Shown: in pieces, positions 17,124 through 25,606 of the stretch
How positions within the stretch are numbered: position 1 is the first letter of the stretch
How the letters are laid out: each line of letters opens with the position of its first letter
NCBI GenBank assembly: GCA_036268875.1
Contig: DATATI010000008.1
Location: 1 to 59,683, forward strand
Length of the DNA: 59,683 bases
Direction of reading: 5' to 3'
Source of the DNA: Polyangia bacterium
GTDB taxonomy: Bacteria > Myxococcota_A > Polyangia > Fen-1088
Notes under the pieces: model-generated
Database searches by the model: none
What the model was told of the DNA's origin: nothing
The model's input: only the letters and a program-made list of their open reading frames with translations
Program-made: the position numbers and the translations under genes

Positions 17124-18310
17124 CCAGTATAAGTCACGCTGGGCGCGGCGACAGAAATCCGCTCGGCGGCGGCGGTGACCGCGGCCACTTCGGCGGCCAT
17201 GTCCAGCTTGGCCTCGGCGCGTTCGACGTCTTGCAGGCGGGCGCGCGTGGCTGGGTGCAACGGCACGAACAGCGAACAGCAATCGTCGAAGGGAAGGATC
17301 GACGTCTCGAAGGTGTCGATGCGGCGGGCCAGGGCGGTGGTCTCGACCTTGTCGAACGTGACCAACGGGCGCAGCACCACCCGGCGGGCAGCGGCGTCGA
17401 TCACCGCCAGGTTTTGCACCGTCTGGCTGGCCACCTGGCCCAGGTTCTCGCCGGTGACCAGCGCCTCGGAGCCGAGAGTGTCACCGACGGCGTCCGCGAT
17501 GCGCATCATCGCGCGGCGATAAAGCACCACCGCCAGCTCGGCGGGGCCGGCGTCGCGCAGCCGCTTCTGCAAGTCGGTGAAGCCGACCACCGTCAGCGTC
17601 CGCACCGCTTGCCAGCGCGCCAGCGTGCGGGCCAGGGTCAGCACCTTGTCCTTGGATTTCTCGCCCACGTACGGCGGCGAATGAAAATACACGGCATCCA
17701 GCAGCAGCCCGCGCTTGGCGGCCAGCCAACCGGCCACCGGCGAATCGATCCCACCCGACAGCAACAGCAGGCCGCGCCCCGCGCTGCCGACCGGCAACCC
17801 GCCCGGCCCGTCGACGGCATCGGCGTAGACGAACGCGCGGTCGGTGCCGATCTCCACGCCGATGGTCAGCACCGGGTGGTGGACATCGACAGCCAGGCCG
17901 GTGGCGGCGACGATCTGGGCGCCCACCAGGCGCGAGACCTCGGGGGAGGGCAGCGGAAACCGTTTGTCTGAGCGACGGCTTTCGACCTTGAAGCTGGCCG
18001 GTCGGGCGCGCGCCGATGCATGTTGCGCTTCAGCGACAGCGGCCCGGCTGATCGCTTCGATGTCCGCCGGAACCACCGTGGCCAACGACAGCGACACCAG
18101 CCCGAACACCCGCCGCACCCGCGCCGCCGCTTCGTCGACCACCGCGTCGTCGACGAACACCACCACGCGCCCGTGCGGCGCCTCCACTCGCACCGACGGC
18201 ACGCCGGCCAGCGCGGCGCGGACGTTGTGCAGCAAGATGCCTTCGAATCGCTTGCGGTTGCCGCTTTTGAGGAAGATCTCGCCGTAGCGGCAAAGGAGGG
18301 CCCGACTCAT
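17120..18310 (-). CDS. thiI: tRNA 4-thiouridine synthase ThiI
   Basis: 396 residues. An N-terminal ferredoxin-like/THUMP region (about 1-165) binds tRNA, and a PP-loop ATPase domain starts with SGGIDSP at 185-191. The DDCCSLFVP segment near residue 345 carries the conserved Cys that takes part in sulfur transfer. There is no C-terminal rhodanese domain, as in many bacteria, so persulfide must come directly from a desulfurase. One is encoded 75 bases upstream on the same strand. ThiI makes s4U8 in tRNA and in some species supports thiazole synthesis. Confidence 0.94.
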   Translation of the reverse strand: MSRALLCRYGEIFLKSGNRKRFEGILLHNVRAALAGVPSVRVEAPHGRVVVFVDDAVVDEAAARVRRVFGLVSLSLATVVPADIEAISRAAVAEAQHASARARPASFKVESRRSDKRFPLPSPEVSRLVGAQIVAATGLAVDVHHPVLTIGVEIGTDRAFVYADAVDGPGGLPVGSAGRGLLLLSGGIDSPVAGWLAAKRGLLLDAVYFHSPPYVGEKSKDKVLTLARTLARWQAVRTLTVVGFTDLQKRLRDAGPAELAVVLYRRAMMRIADAVGDTLGSEALVTGENLGQVASQTVQNLAVIDAAARRVVLRPLVTFDKVETTALARRIDTFETSILPFDDCCSLFVPLHPATRARLQDVERAEAKLDMAAEVAAVTAAAERISVAAPSVTYTG

Positions 18311-18385
18311 CGTGTGCGCTTCTACCGTTCCGGACGCCGCTTGGCCACGGGCAAGTCGAGGCGGTCGGCGTTCGCGTCAGGCAGA

Positions 18386-19564
18386 CTACCGACGCCGTCT
18401 CGCCGTCACCGTCGGTGCCACCTCGGCGATGGCGGCTCGCAGCGCCGCCACCGCGTCGTCGATCTCGGCGGCGGTGGTGTCGCGTGAAAGCGAGAATCGT
18501 AGGACCGCGGTTCGTTCGCCGACGCCGACCGCGCGCAGGACGTGGCTGGGGCCGCGCGTGCGCGACGCGCAGGCCGAGCCGGCGGACGCATACACGCCGC
18601 GCGCTTCCAGCGCGTGCAGCACCGCCTCGGCGGGGAATTCGCCGACGATCATTGAACTGATGTGCGGGGCGCGGGCGGCGCCGCTGACGGTCGGGCGGGC
18701 GCCGGCGATCGCCGCGCTGATTTTTTCTTCCAGGCCATCCCGCAGCGCCGCGATCGCCGCCGGCCCGTCGCCGTCGCGAAACGCCGCCGCGCGCGCCGCC
18801 GCGCGACCGAGGCCCACCCACCCGGGCAGGTTCTCGGTCCCCGAGCGCAGGCCGCGTTCTTGGCGGCCGCCGTCCCACAGCGGCCGCAGGGTGACGCCGG
18901 GGCGGACCCACAATGCACCGGCACCTTTCGGTCCATGAATCTTGTGGCCCGAGATGGCGATGGTGTCGGCGCCCAGGCTGGGCGCGCGAAATGAGACGAA
19001 GCCGAAGGCCTGAACCGCGTCGACGTGCAGGTGTGGGCGGCGTGCGCCCGGACCGCCGGCCGCAGCGGCGCGGGCCAGCGCCGCCGCCACCGCGCGCACC
19101 GGTTGCAACGTGCCGAGCTCGTTGTTGGCCAGCATCAGCGCCACCACCGCGGTGTCGGGGCGCAGCGCCGCCGCGATCGCTTCGACGTCGACGGCCCCGT
19201 TCGACGCCGGTGCGACAGTGGTCAGCGCGAAGCCCTGCGCCACCAGCGCCTCTGCCGTGCGCAGCACCGCCGGGTGTTCGATGGCGCTGACCACCAGATG
19301 CCGCCCGCGCGTCCGACCAGCGGCGCCCAGAACACCGAGCGCGTCCGCCTCGGTGCCGCCGCTGGTGAAGACGATCTCGCAGGCGCTGTCGGCGCCCAGC
19401 GCCTGCGCCACCTGGCTTCGGGCTTCCTCGATGGCCCGCGCCGCCGCCGCGCCCAGCCCGTGCGCCGACGACGGATTGCCGAAATGCTCCCGGGCAGCGG
19501 CGGCCTGCGCGTCCATTACCTCAGCGGTGGGGGCGGTCGAGGCAGCGTTGTCCAGGTAAATCAT
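18386..19564 (-). CDS. Cysteine desulfurase (NifS/IscS-like, PLP-dependent)
   Basis: 392 residues from ATG at 19564 (start MIYLDNAAS, the classic N-terminus). The open frame continues far upstream, but that part antisenses hrcA. Visible motifs: TSGGTEAD for cofactor binding, SGHKIHGPKG with the PLP lysine, and ASAGSACASRTRGPSHVL with the persulfide-forming Cys on the mobile loop. It releases sulfur from cysteine for Fe-S clusters or thiolation. Placement before thiI and larE suggests a dedicated donor for them. No iscU or sufB is adjacent. It is divergent from hrcA, with 66 bases between the start codons. Confidence 0.93.
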   Translation of the reverse strand: MIYLDNAASTAPTAEVMDAQAAAAREHFGNPSSAHGLGAAAARAIEEARSQVAQALGADSACEIVFTSGGTEADALGVLGAAGRTRGRHLVVSAIEHPAVLRTAEALVAQGFALTTVAPASNGAVDVEAIAAALRPDTAVVALMLANNELGTLQPVRAVAAALARAAAAGGPGARRPHLHVDAVQAFGFVSFRAPSLGADTIAISGHKIHGPKGAGALWVRPGVTLRPLWDGGRQERGLRSGTENLPGWVGLGRAAARAAAFRDGDGPAAIAALRDGLEEKISAAIAGARPTVSGAARAPHISSMIVGEFPAEAVLHALEARGVYASAGSACASRTRGPSHVLRAVGVGERTAVLRFSLSRDTTAAEIDDAVAALRAAIAEVAPTVTARRRR

Positions 19565-19630
19565 TGGACAATCATAGCCCGGGGCAGGCGACCCTTGGCC
19601 CGCCGTGCTTTTTTGAGGTACATCGTTAAG

Positions 19631-20653
19631 GTGGACATAGGCGGCCGTGCCAAGAAGATCCTGCACGCGGTCGTGTCGGAGTACCTGGCTACCGGGGAAG
19701 CGGTGGGCTCCCAAACCGTCACCCGGCGGTATGGTCTGGAGGTGTCCGCCGCCACCGTGCGCAACGTGATGGGCGATCTGGAAGAGATCGGCCTGCTTCG
19801 CCACGCCCACACGTCTGGCGGTCGCATCCCCACCGACCGCGGGTTGCGCTATTACGTCGACACCTTGTTGCGCGTGCGCAGCCTCAGCAGCGGTGAAAAA
19901 GAGGAGATCCGCGAACGCTTCACCAGCGGCGCGCCCGACGTCCCGGACATGATGCAACGGACGTCGCGCCTTTTGCGCGAGCTTTCCCACCTGACCGTGG
20001 TCGTGCAGGCCCCGCGCCCCGATACCGACACCATCGACCACGTCGAGTTCGTGCGTCTGCGCGACGAACAGCTGCTGGCGGTGATCGCCTCGTCCAGCGG
20101 CCAGATTCAAAACAAGCTGGTTCCGGTGGACGGGCCGGTCAGCGCCGCCGACCTCGAGCGCATCAATAACTACCTCAACACGCTGGTGGCTGGCCTGACG
20201 CTGGATCAAGTGCGCGCCCGCCTGACCGCCGAGATCGAGAGCGATCGCGCTGCCCACGATCAGTTGATGGCCCGCGCCCTGCAACTGGCCACGGCCGCCG
20301 TCCCGGTGGAAGCGCCGTCGGCGGTGTTCGTCGACGGACAGTCGAATCTGTTGTCCGGCAACACCGACCTTGAACGGGCCAAGGTGCTGCTGCGAACACT
20401 GGAAGAAAAAGATCTGCTGGTGCGCCTGCTGGATCGGACGCTGAGTGCGCCCGGCATCTGCGTCTTCATCGGCGCCGAGGCCAACCTGGCAGATTTGACG
20501 GATATCTCGGTGGTGGCCGCGCCGTATGGCGGCGAAGGCCGCGCTCTCGGCACCATCGGCGTCATCGGCCCATCGCGGATGAACTACTCGCGGGTGATTC
20601 CGCTGGTGGATTTCACCGCCGAGATGATATCCGACGCTCTCACCAAGACCTGA
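19631..20653 (+). CDS. hrcA: Heat-inducible transcription repressor HrcA
   Basis: 340 residues from GTG at 19631, matching the family length; the open frame extends upstream across the divergent desulfurase and is not used. The N-terminal winged helix is clear (AKKILHAVVSEYLATGEAVG, SAATVRNVMGDLEE and HTSGGRIPTDRGLRYYVD). The GAF-like central and C-terminal dimerisation parts end in GTIGVIGPSRMNY. HrcA represses heat-shock operons by binding CIRCE (TTAGCACTC-N9-GAGTGCTAA). No CIRCE is visible in the 66 bases upstream, so autoregulation through that site is not supported. It heads the grpE-dnaK-like-dnaJ run. Confidence 0.95.
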   Translation: MDIGGRAKKILHAVVSEYLATGEAVGSQTVTRRYGLEVSAATVRNVMGDLEEIGLLRHAHTSGGRIPTDRGLRYYVDTLLRVRSLSSGEKEEIRERFTSGAPDVPDMMQRTSRLLRELSHLTVVVQAPRPDTDTIDHVEFVRLRDEQLLAVIASSSGQIQNKLVPVDGPVSAADLERINNYLNTLVAGLTLDQVRARLTAEIESDRAAHDQLMARALQLATAAVPVEAPSAVFVDGQSNLLSGNTDLERAKVLLRTLEEKDLLVRLLDRTLSAPGICVFIGAEANLADLTDISVVAAPYGGEGRALGTIGVIGPSRMNYSRVIPLVDFTAEMISDALTKT

Positions 20654-20709
20654 GACCCGAACCTGCAACCGTGAAACCACCTTGGCCCCGACGGATCCAA
20701 AGACCAATC

Positions 20710-21303
20710 ATGACTGACAACACTTCCTCTACTGGCGGCGCGAACGGCGCTGACGACAAAACCGAAGACGGCGTCGACAACGGCGCCCCCGCTGCCAACA
20801 CGCCCGAAGAAAAGATCGCCGCGCTGACTGCCGAGCGCGACGAGATGAAAGACCGCATGCTGCGCGTCGCGGCCGAGTTCGAGAACTGGAAAAAACGGGC
20901 GCGCAAAGATCAAACCGACGGCGAGGCGCGGGTGCGCGAAGGGGTCCTGAAAGATCTGCTGGACGTCGCCGACAACCTGGATCGCGCGGTGACTGCCCAG
21001 GGCAGCGGCGATGGAAAGGTCGACGCCGCGGCGTTGTTCAAGGGCGTCAACCTGGTGCTGCGTCTTTTCCAGCAGAAGCTGGAACGTTATGACGTCAAGC
21101 CGTTCGAGGCCAAAGGCCAGCCGTTCGATCCGAAGGTGCACGAAGCCATCTCCAAGGTGGCGTCGGCGGACGTCCCGGCCGGTTCGGTGGCCAGCGAGTT
21201 CCAGAAGGGTTATCGCATCGGCGAACGTCTACTGCGCCCGGCGATGGTGGCGGTGTCCACCGGCCCGGCAGGCGGCGCTGCGGAGGAGAAGGGTCAGGCT
21301 TGA
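20710..21303 (+). CDS. grpE: GrpE nucleotide exchange factor
   Basis: 197 residues from ATG at 20710 (MTDNTSS); the earlier in-frame ATG at 20671 would add 13 unlike residues. An acidic, disordered N-terminus is followed by the long helix with FENWKKRARKD and the beta domain containing PFDPKVHEAISKV. The tail ends in QKGYRIGERLLRPAMVAVS, the family signature. It swaps ADP for ATP on DnaK. Its stop overlaps the TTG start of the DnaK-like gene (TTGA). Confidence 0.95.
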   Translation: MTDNTSSTGGANGADDKTEDGVDNGAPAANTPEEKIAALTAERDEMKDRMLRVAAEFENWKKRARKDQTDGEARVREGVLKDLLDVADNLDRAVTAQGSGDGKVDAAALFKGVNLVLRLFQQKLERYDVKPFEAKGQPFDPKVHEAISKVASADVPAGSVASEFQKGYRIGERLLRPAMVAVSTGPAGGAAEEKGQA

Positions 21304-22907
21304 GTCGCGTCTTGGGGCGGGTGCTGGGGATTGATCTGGGGACCACTCAGTCACGCGTGGCGGTCGTCGACGCCGACGGCCCGGTGGTGATTCCGAACGC
21401 CGAGGGCAAGCGGTCCACGCCGGCTGTGGTGGCCTTCCGGGGCCAATCCGCCGACGAGATCTGGGTGGGCGCCAGCGCCGAGCAGCAGGTGCGGACCAAC
21501 CCGCGCAGCACCATCCGGGCGGTCAAGCGCCTCCTCGGCCGCAAGATCGACGACCCCGAAGTGAAGCGCCACCGGCAGGACGTCGCCTACGAAATCATTG
21601 CCGCGAAGAACGGCGATGCGTGCGTGCGCGTGCGCGGACGGCGCTACACACCGGCGGAGATCGTGGCGATGATCTTGCGCGACCTCAAGGCCAGCGCTGA
21701 ACGCGCTCTGGGCGAGCCGGCGACGCACGCGGTGATCAGCGTGCCGTCGTACTTTGATGAGGTGCAACGCCAGGCCACGCGCCAGGCGGCGGCGCTGGCC
21801 GGGCTGGATCTGCTGCGGCTGGTGAACGATCCCAGCGCGGTGGCGTTGGCCTATGGGCGCGACGGCCAGCGCGGGCCGCGCGACGAGGATCGGGTGGCGG
21901 TCTACGATTTCGGCGGCGGCACCTTCGACCTGGCGCTGCTGACGCTGCGCGGGGCCGAAGTGGAGACGCGCGCCGTTTGGGGCGACGGCTTTCTGGGCGG
22001 CGAGGATTTTGATCAGCGCATCGCCACCCATCTGGCCGATCTCTTTCACGGCAAGCACGGCCTGGATCTGCGTCAGGATGAGACGGTCATGCAGCAGTTA
22101 AAACGTCTGGCCGTGACGGCGAAGCACGCGTTGTCGGATGCCGACGCCACCGACGTGAATTTGCCGGTGGCGGTGGGCGGGCGCCCATCGCCGACCCCGC
22201 CGCCTCCGCCCGTGGCGGCGGGCGCCAGCAAGCGGCCACCGCGGCGCCGGCAAGGCACGCCGCACGCGCTGTCCGTCACCCTGACCCGGGCTGAGCTGGA
22301 ATCCCTGACCAAGGATCTCGTCGACCGCACGCTGTTCCCTTGCGAAGCGGCGTTGCAAGACGTCGGGTGGAGGGCCGAAGAGGTGGACGCGGTGATTGTC
22401 TCGGGTGCGCAAGGGCGCATGCCGCGCGTGCGGGGAATGCTGGCCGAGGTGTTCGGCAAGCGGCCCATCGTCCTTGACGACGACGCGGCGGCGGTGGGCG
22501 CGGCGATCATCGGCGAGCGTCTGCGGGCGTCGGGCCCGGAGTCCGGCGTGATCGAGCGGGTGGCGGTGGCCCTGGGCGTGGAGACAGCCGGCGGCGTGTT
22601 CACCCGTTTGTTGCCCAAGAACACGCCGTTGCCGGCGTCGCGGGCCCAGCTTTTCTCGACGGTGGCGGACGACCAAACCCAAATTTTGATTCACGTCGTG
22701 CAAGGCGAGCGCGAGATGGCCGCCGACAACAAGAGCCTCGGTCGTTACCGCATCGGCCCGTTGCCGCGGGCACCGCGCGGGACGCCGCAGATCGCGGTGC
22801 AGGTGTCGATGGACGAAAGCGGCCTGGTGCAGGTGGCGGCCAGCGATGTGCAGACCGGCCAGCGCCAGGACATCTCGGTGGCCGAGCCGATGGGAACGGG
22901 AGGGTAG
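21300..22907 (+). CDS. Short DnaK/Hsp70-like chaperone without the C-terminal lid
   Basis: 535 residues from TTG at 21300 (GGAGAAGG upstream); full DnaK has about 600-640. The actin-like ATPase is intact in outline: GIDLGTTQSRVAVVD at the start, SVPSYFDE, YDFGGGTFDLALL, and VSGAQGRMPRV where canonical DnaK has VGGxTRMP. It contains a Pro/Gly/Arg-rich insertion around residues 300-325 (PSPTPPPPP). A beta-type substrate domain follows (residues about 395-525), and the chain stops near residue 535 without the helical lid. It is thus a divergent Hsp70, encoded with its own grpE and dnaJ. The housekeeping dnaK is probably elsewhere. It may handle a specialised client. Confidence 0.85.
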   Translation: MSRVLGRVLGIDLGTTQSRVAVVDADGPVVIPNAEGKRSTPAVVAFRGQSADEIWVGASAEQQVRTNPRSTIRAVKRLLGRKIDDPEVKRHRQDVAYEIIAAKNGDACVRVRGRRYTPAEIVAMILRDLKASAERALGEPATHAVISVPSYFDEVQRQATRQAAALAGLDLLRLVNDPSAVALAYGRDGQRGPRDEDRVAVYDFGGGTFDLALLTLRGAEVETRAVWGDGFLGGEDFDQRIATHLADLFHGKHGLDLRQDETVMQQLKRLAVTAKHALSDADATDVNLPVAVGGRPSPTPPPPPVAAGASKRPPRRRQGTPHALSVTLTRAELESLTKDLVDRTLFPCEAALQDVGWRAEEVDAVIVSGAQGRMPRVRGMLAEVFGKRPIVLDDDAAAVGAAIIGERLRASGPESGVIERVAVALGVETAGGVFTRLLPKNTPLPASRAQLFSTVADDQTQILIHVVQGEREMAADNKSLGRYRIGPLPRAPRGTPQIAVQVSMDESGLVQVAASDVQTGQRQDISVAEPMGTGG

Positions 22908-22911
22908 TTTC

Positions 22912-24057
22912 CTGACCCGCGATTATTACGAGATCCTGGGCGTCGATCGCCAGTCGTCGGACGGGGAGATCAAGGCCGCGTATCGCAAGCTGGCCTTGAA
23001 GTTCCACCCCGATCGCAACCCGGGCGATCGCCAGGCCGAGGAGCAATTCAAGGAGCTGTCGGTGGCGTATGCCGTGCTGTCCGACGGCGATCAGCGCGCC
23101 CGTTACGATCGCTTCGGGCCGGTCGACGGCCAGGCGCCTTTCGGCATGGCGGCCGACATCGCCAGCGCGACAGAGTTCTTCGACGCCATCTTCGGCGATC
23201 TGTTTGGCCTCGGGCGCAAGCGCACCGCCGCCGGGCGCGACCTGCGCTACACGCTGGAGCTGGACTTTGAAGAGGCGGCGCTGGGCTGCGAGAAGACCAT
23301 CAACTTCGAACGCGCCGAGGACTGCGGCGACTGTCGCGGCAGCGGCGCGGCCGGCGGGGCGGCGGGGCTGATTCGCTGCGAGCGCTGCAACGGCGAAGGA
23401 GTGATCCGCAAGAAGGCGGGCTTTCTGGCCAGCCGGCGCGAGTGCCTGGCCTGCGGCGGCACCGGCGAGGTCCCGCGTGTGCGTTGCAAAACGTGTGAAG
23501 GCGCCGGCCTGGTCGATCGCCAGCGGCAGTACCGGATTCGCATTCCGCCCGGATCGACCGGCGGCACCACCCAGCGCGTGTCGAAGGAAGGCTCGCCCGG
23601 GCGGCGCGGTGGTCCTTCGGGCGATCTGCACATCATCACGCGCGTGCGGCCGCACCCCATCTACAGCCGCGAGGGCGACGTGCTGGCCATCGAGGTGCCG
23701 GTGTCCTTGGTCGAAGCGGCGCTGGGCGCCGAGGTCGACGTGCCGGTGCTGGACGGCGCCGTGCGCATGCGCATCCCGGCCGGGACCCAGTCGGGTTCGG
23801 TGTTTCGACTGCGCGGCAAGGGGTTTCCGCTGGCGGCGGGCACGCCGCGCGGCGACGCCCACGTGCGCGTGGTGGTCGAGACGCCGGTGATGTTGCCAGC
23901 TGAGGCGGCGCGTCTGCTGGAGGCGGTCGGTTCGTTGCTGGCGGACGAGACGCTGCCGCGCCGTCGCGCCTTTCAACAGGCCAGCGCGCGGGCGGTCGCC
24001 GCCACGGTCGACGCTGGCGAAAAAGATCCGCGCCGCGGACGTTCGGAGACCGGGTGA
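22912..24057 (+). CDS. dnaJ: DnaJ co-chaperone (type I), probable CTG start
   Basis: 381 residues if initiated at CTG 22912, five bases after the dnaK-like stop, with GGGAGGG seven bases upstream. No ATG, GTG or TTG lies near this point in frame; the ATG at 22846 would put 22 foreign residues before the canonical TRDYYEILGVD. J domain with HPDRN motif (FHPDRNPGD); a short Gly/Phe region; a zinc-binding domain with four CxxCxGxG-type repeats (CGDCRGSG, CERCNGEG, CLACGGTG, CKTCEGAG); then two C-terminal substrate domains. It stimulates the ATPase of the adjacent Hsp70 and delivers substrates. Confidence 0.92.
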   Translation: MTRDYYEILGVDRQSSDGEIKAAYRKLALKFHPDRNPGDRQAEEQFKELSVAYAVLSDGDQRARYDRFGPVDGQAPFGMAADIASATEFFDAIFGDLFGLGRKRTAAGRDLRYTLELDFEEAALGCEKTINFERAEDCGDCRGSGAAGGAAGLIRCERCNGEGVIRKKAGFLASRRECLACGGTGEVPRVRCKTCEGAGLVDRQRQYRIRIPPGSTGGTTQRVSKEGSPGRRGGPSGDLHIITRVRPHPIYSREGDVLAIEVPVSLVEAALGAEVDVPVLDGAVRMRIPAGTQSGSVFRLRGKGFPLAAGTPRGDAHVRVVVETPVMLPAEAARLLEAVGSLLADETLPRRRAFQQASARAVAATVDAGEKDPRRGRSETG

Positions 24058-25088
24058 GCGCGCCTCGATTGGCGGAAGCCGCTGCGCCCGCGCGTCGAAA
24101 GCCACGCTATCTGCTGCATGTCGGCCTTTTCCTGGCCACATTTCTCACCACCACGGCGGCGGGCGCGTTGTACGTCCACGGCGCGAGCATCCGGCCCATC
24201 GCCGACGGCCTGCCGTACTCGGTGCCGTTGCTGCTGATCTTGGTTTGTCACGAGTTCGGTCACTACTTCGCGGCGCGCGCTCACGGAGTCGAAGCCTCGC
24301 TGCCGTTCTTCATCCCGCTGCCGCCCGGTTTCGGCCTGGGCACCATGGGCGCGGTGATCGGCATGCGCAACGTGACCAGCGACCGGCGCAAGCTGATCGA
24401 CATCGGCGCTGCCGGTCCCCTGTGCGGCCTGATCGTGGCCATTCCAGTGATCTTGTACGGTCTGTCGCTGTCGAAGGTGGCTCCCGCCGTTCCGCACAGC
24501 ATTCAAGAGGGCAATTCGCTGCTGTACGCGTCCTTGAAGTTCATCTCCAAGGGCATGTGGCTGCCCGGCCACGACAAAGACGTCTTCATGCACCCGACCG
24601 CCTGGGCTGGCTGGGCGGGGCTGCTGGTCACGATGATCAATCTTTTACCCATCGGTCAGCTGGATGGCGGGCACATCGCCACCGCCTACTTTGGCAACCG
24701 CTATCGAAAATTTGCCGCCGTCTTGCACCGCTTGTTGCCCTTGATGGCAGTGGGAACTTTTGTCTGGGTGTATCTGACCGTTCGGGCGGAGGCGGGCGCG
24801 CACTGGGATTGGATGGAGGGCGTGGAGATCTCCTTCGGTGGCGCGCTGCCCTGGGTGATTTGGTTTTTGATCGTCGGCGGCGTCGGGCGTCTGGCCGGCG
24901 GCGGCGATCACCCGCCCGTCGACGACAAACCATTGCCGCGCAGCCGGCGCGTCTTGTTCTGGGTGGTGGTGGTGGCCTTCGTCGCCATCTTCATGCCGGT
25001 GCCGTACCGCGAGACCCTGGCCGGCAGCGATTCGGCCGCGCCGCCCGCTGCTTCCGTCGCGCCGGACCCGCCGCCCGCCGCGCCATGA
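24054..25088 (+). CDS. Site-2 protease family intramembrane metalloprotease
   Basis: 344 residues from GTG at 24054, overlapping the dnaJ stop. About six or seven hydrophobic helices. The zinc site is clear: HEFGH at 66-70 and the second motif NLLPIGQLDGG near 197-207, where the Asp is a ligand. The layout resembles the EcsC/AF_0... type S2P enzymes that lack PDZ domains, similar to plant EGY proteases. S2P enzymes cut transmembrane helices of anti-sigma factors or clear signal peptides. Sitting in a heat-shock operon, it may couple membrane proteolysis to stress, but no anti-sigma factor is nearby. The Pro/Ala-rich C-terminus is probably disordered. Confidence 0.88.
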   Translation: MSAPRLAEAAAPARRKPRYLLHVGLFLATFLTTTAAGALYVHGASIRPIADGLPYSVPLLLILVCHEFGHYFAARAHGVEASLPFFIPLPPGFGLGTMGAVIGMRNVTSDRRKLIDIGAAGPLCGLIVAIPVILYGLSLSKVAPAVPHSIQEGNSLLYASLKFISKGMWLPGHDKDVFMHPTAWAGWAGLLVTMINLLPIGQLDGGHIATAYFGNRYRKFAAVLHRLLPLMAVGTFVWVYLTVRAEAGAHWDWMEGVEISFGGALPWVIWFLIVGGVGRLAGGGDHPPVDDKPLPRSRRVLFWVVVVAFVAIFMPVPYRETLAGSDSAAPPAASVAPDPPPAAP

Positions 25089-25597
25089 AGGTCGCCCCGT
25101 TCGACCTTTCGCTGGAAGAGATCCGGCGCAATCTGGAAAGCCTGCGCCGGCCGCTGCGCATCGCCATCTTGCGCGCCCGCAACCCGTTCAACGTCGGCGC
25201 CATCATCCGCGTGGCGCATTCGTTCCTGGTGCGCGAGATCGTCCTCATCGGCACCGAGCCGTATTACCAGCGCGCCTCCATGGGCATGGAGCGTTTCGAA
25301 AATCTGGTCACCATCCCGACCGAGGCGGATTTTCTGGCCCGCGTCCGCGCCCAGGGCGGCAAGTTGGTGGTCTTCGAAAAAGAGTCCGCCAAATCCAACC
25401 TGTGGCAAACCCCGCTGCCCGACGATTGCACCATGGTCTTCGGCAGCGAGGTGGACGGGGTCTCGGGCGCGATCGTCGCTGCGGCCGACCTGGTCGTCGC
25501 CATTCCCATGTATGGCATCAACCATTCGTTCCCCGTCACCGTCGCCGCCGGCATCGCCATGGCCGAGTGGACGCGGCAGCACTACGAAAAGCGCTAG
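25085..25597 (+). CDS. SpoU/TrmH-family RNA 2'-O-methyltransferase
   Basis: 170 residues from ATG at 25085, overlapping the protease stop (ATGA). The SPOUT fold motifs are present: ARNPFNVGAIIRVAHSF (motif 1), FGSEVDGVS (motif 2) and GINHSFPVTVAAGIAMAEW (motif 3, the SAM knot). This compact form lacks an N-terminal RNA-binding extension. It transfers a methyl group to a ribose 2'-OH of tRNA or rRNA; the target nucleotide cannot be told. It is the last gene of the hrcA transcript and converges on the GT87 gene with a 9-base gap. Confidence 0.9.
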   Translation: MKVAPFDLSLEEIRRNLESLRRPLRIAILRARNPFNVGAIIRVAHSFLVREIVLIGTEPYYQRASMGMERFENLVTIPTEADFLARVRAQGGKLVVFEKESAKSNLWQTPLPDDCTMVFGSEVDGVSGAIVAAADLVVAIPMYGINHSFPVTVAAGIAMAEWTRQHYEKR

Positions 25598-25606
25598 GAA
25601 AAGCCC

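Noticed and set aside
19565-19630. CIRCE operator before hrcA
   Set aside because: No GCACTC/GAGTGC half-sites occur in the 66-base gap.
22600-24141. Minus-strand open frame opposite the dnaK-like and dnaJ genes
   Set aside because: Shadow frame; the plus strand carries J domain and zinc-finger motifs.
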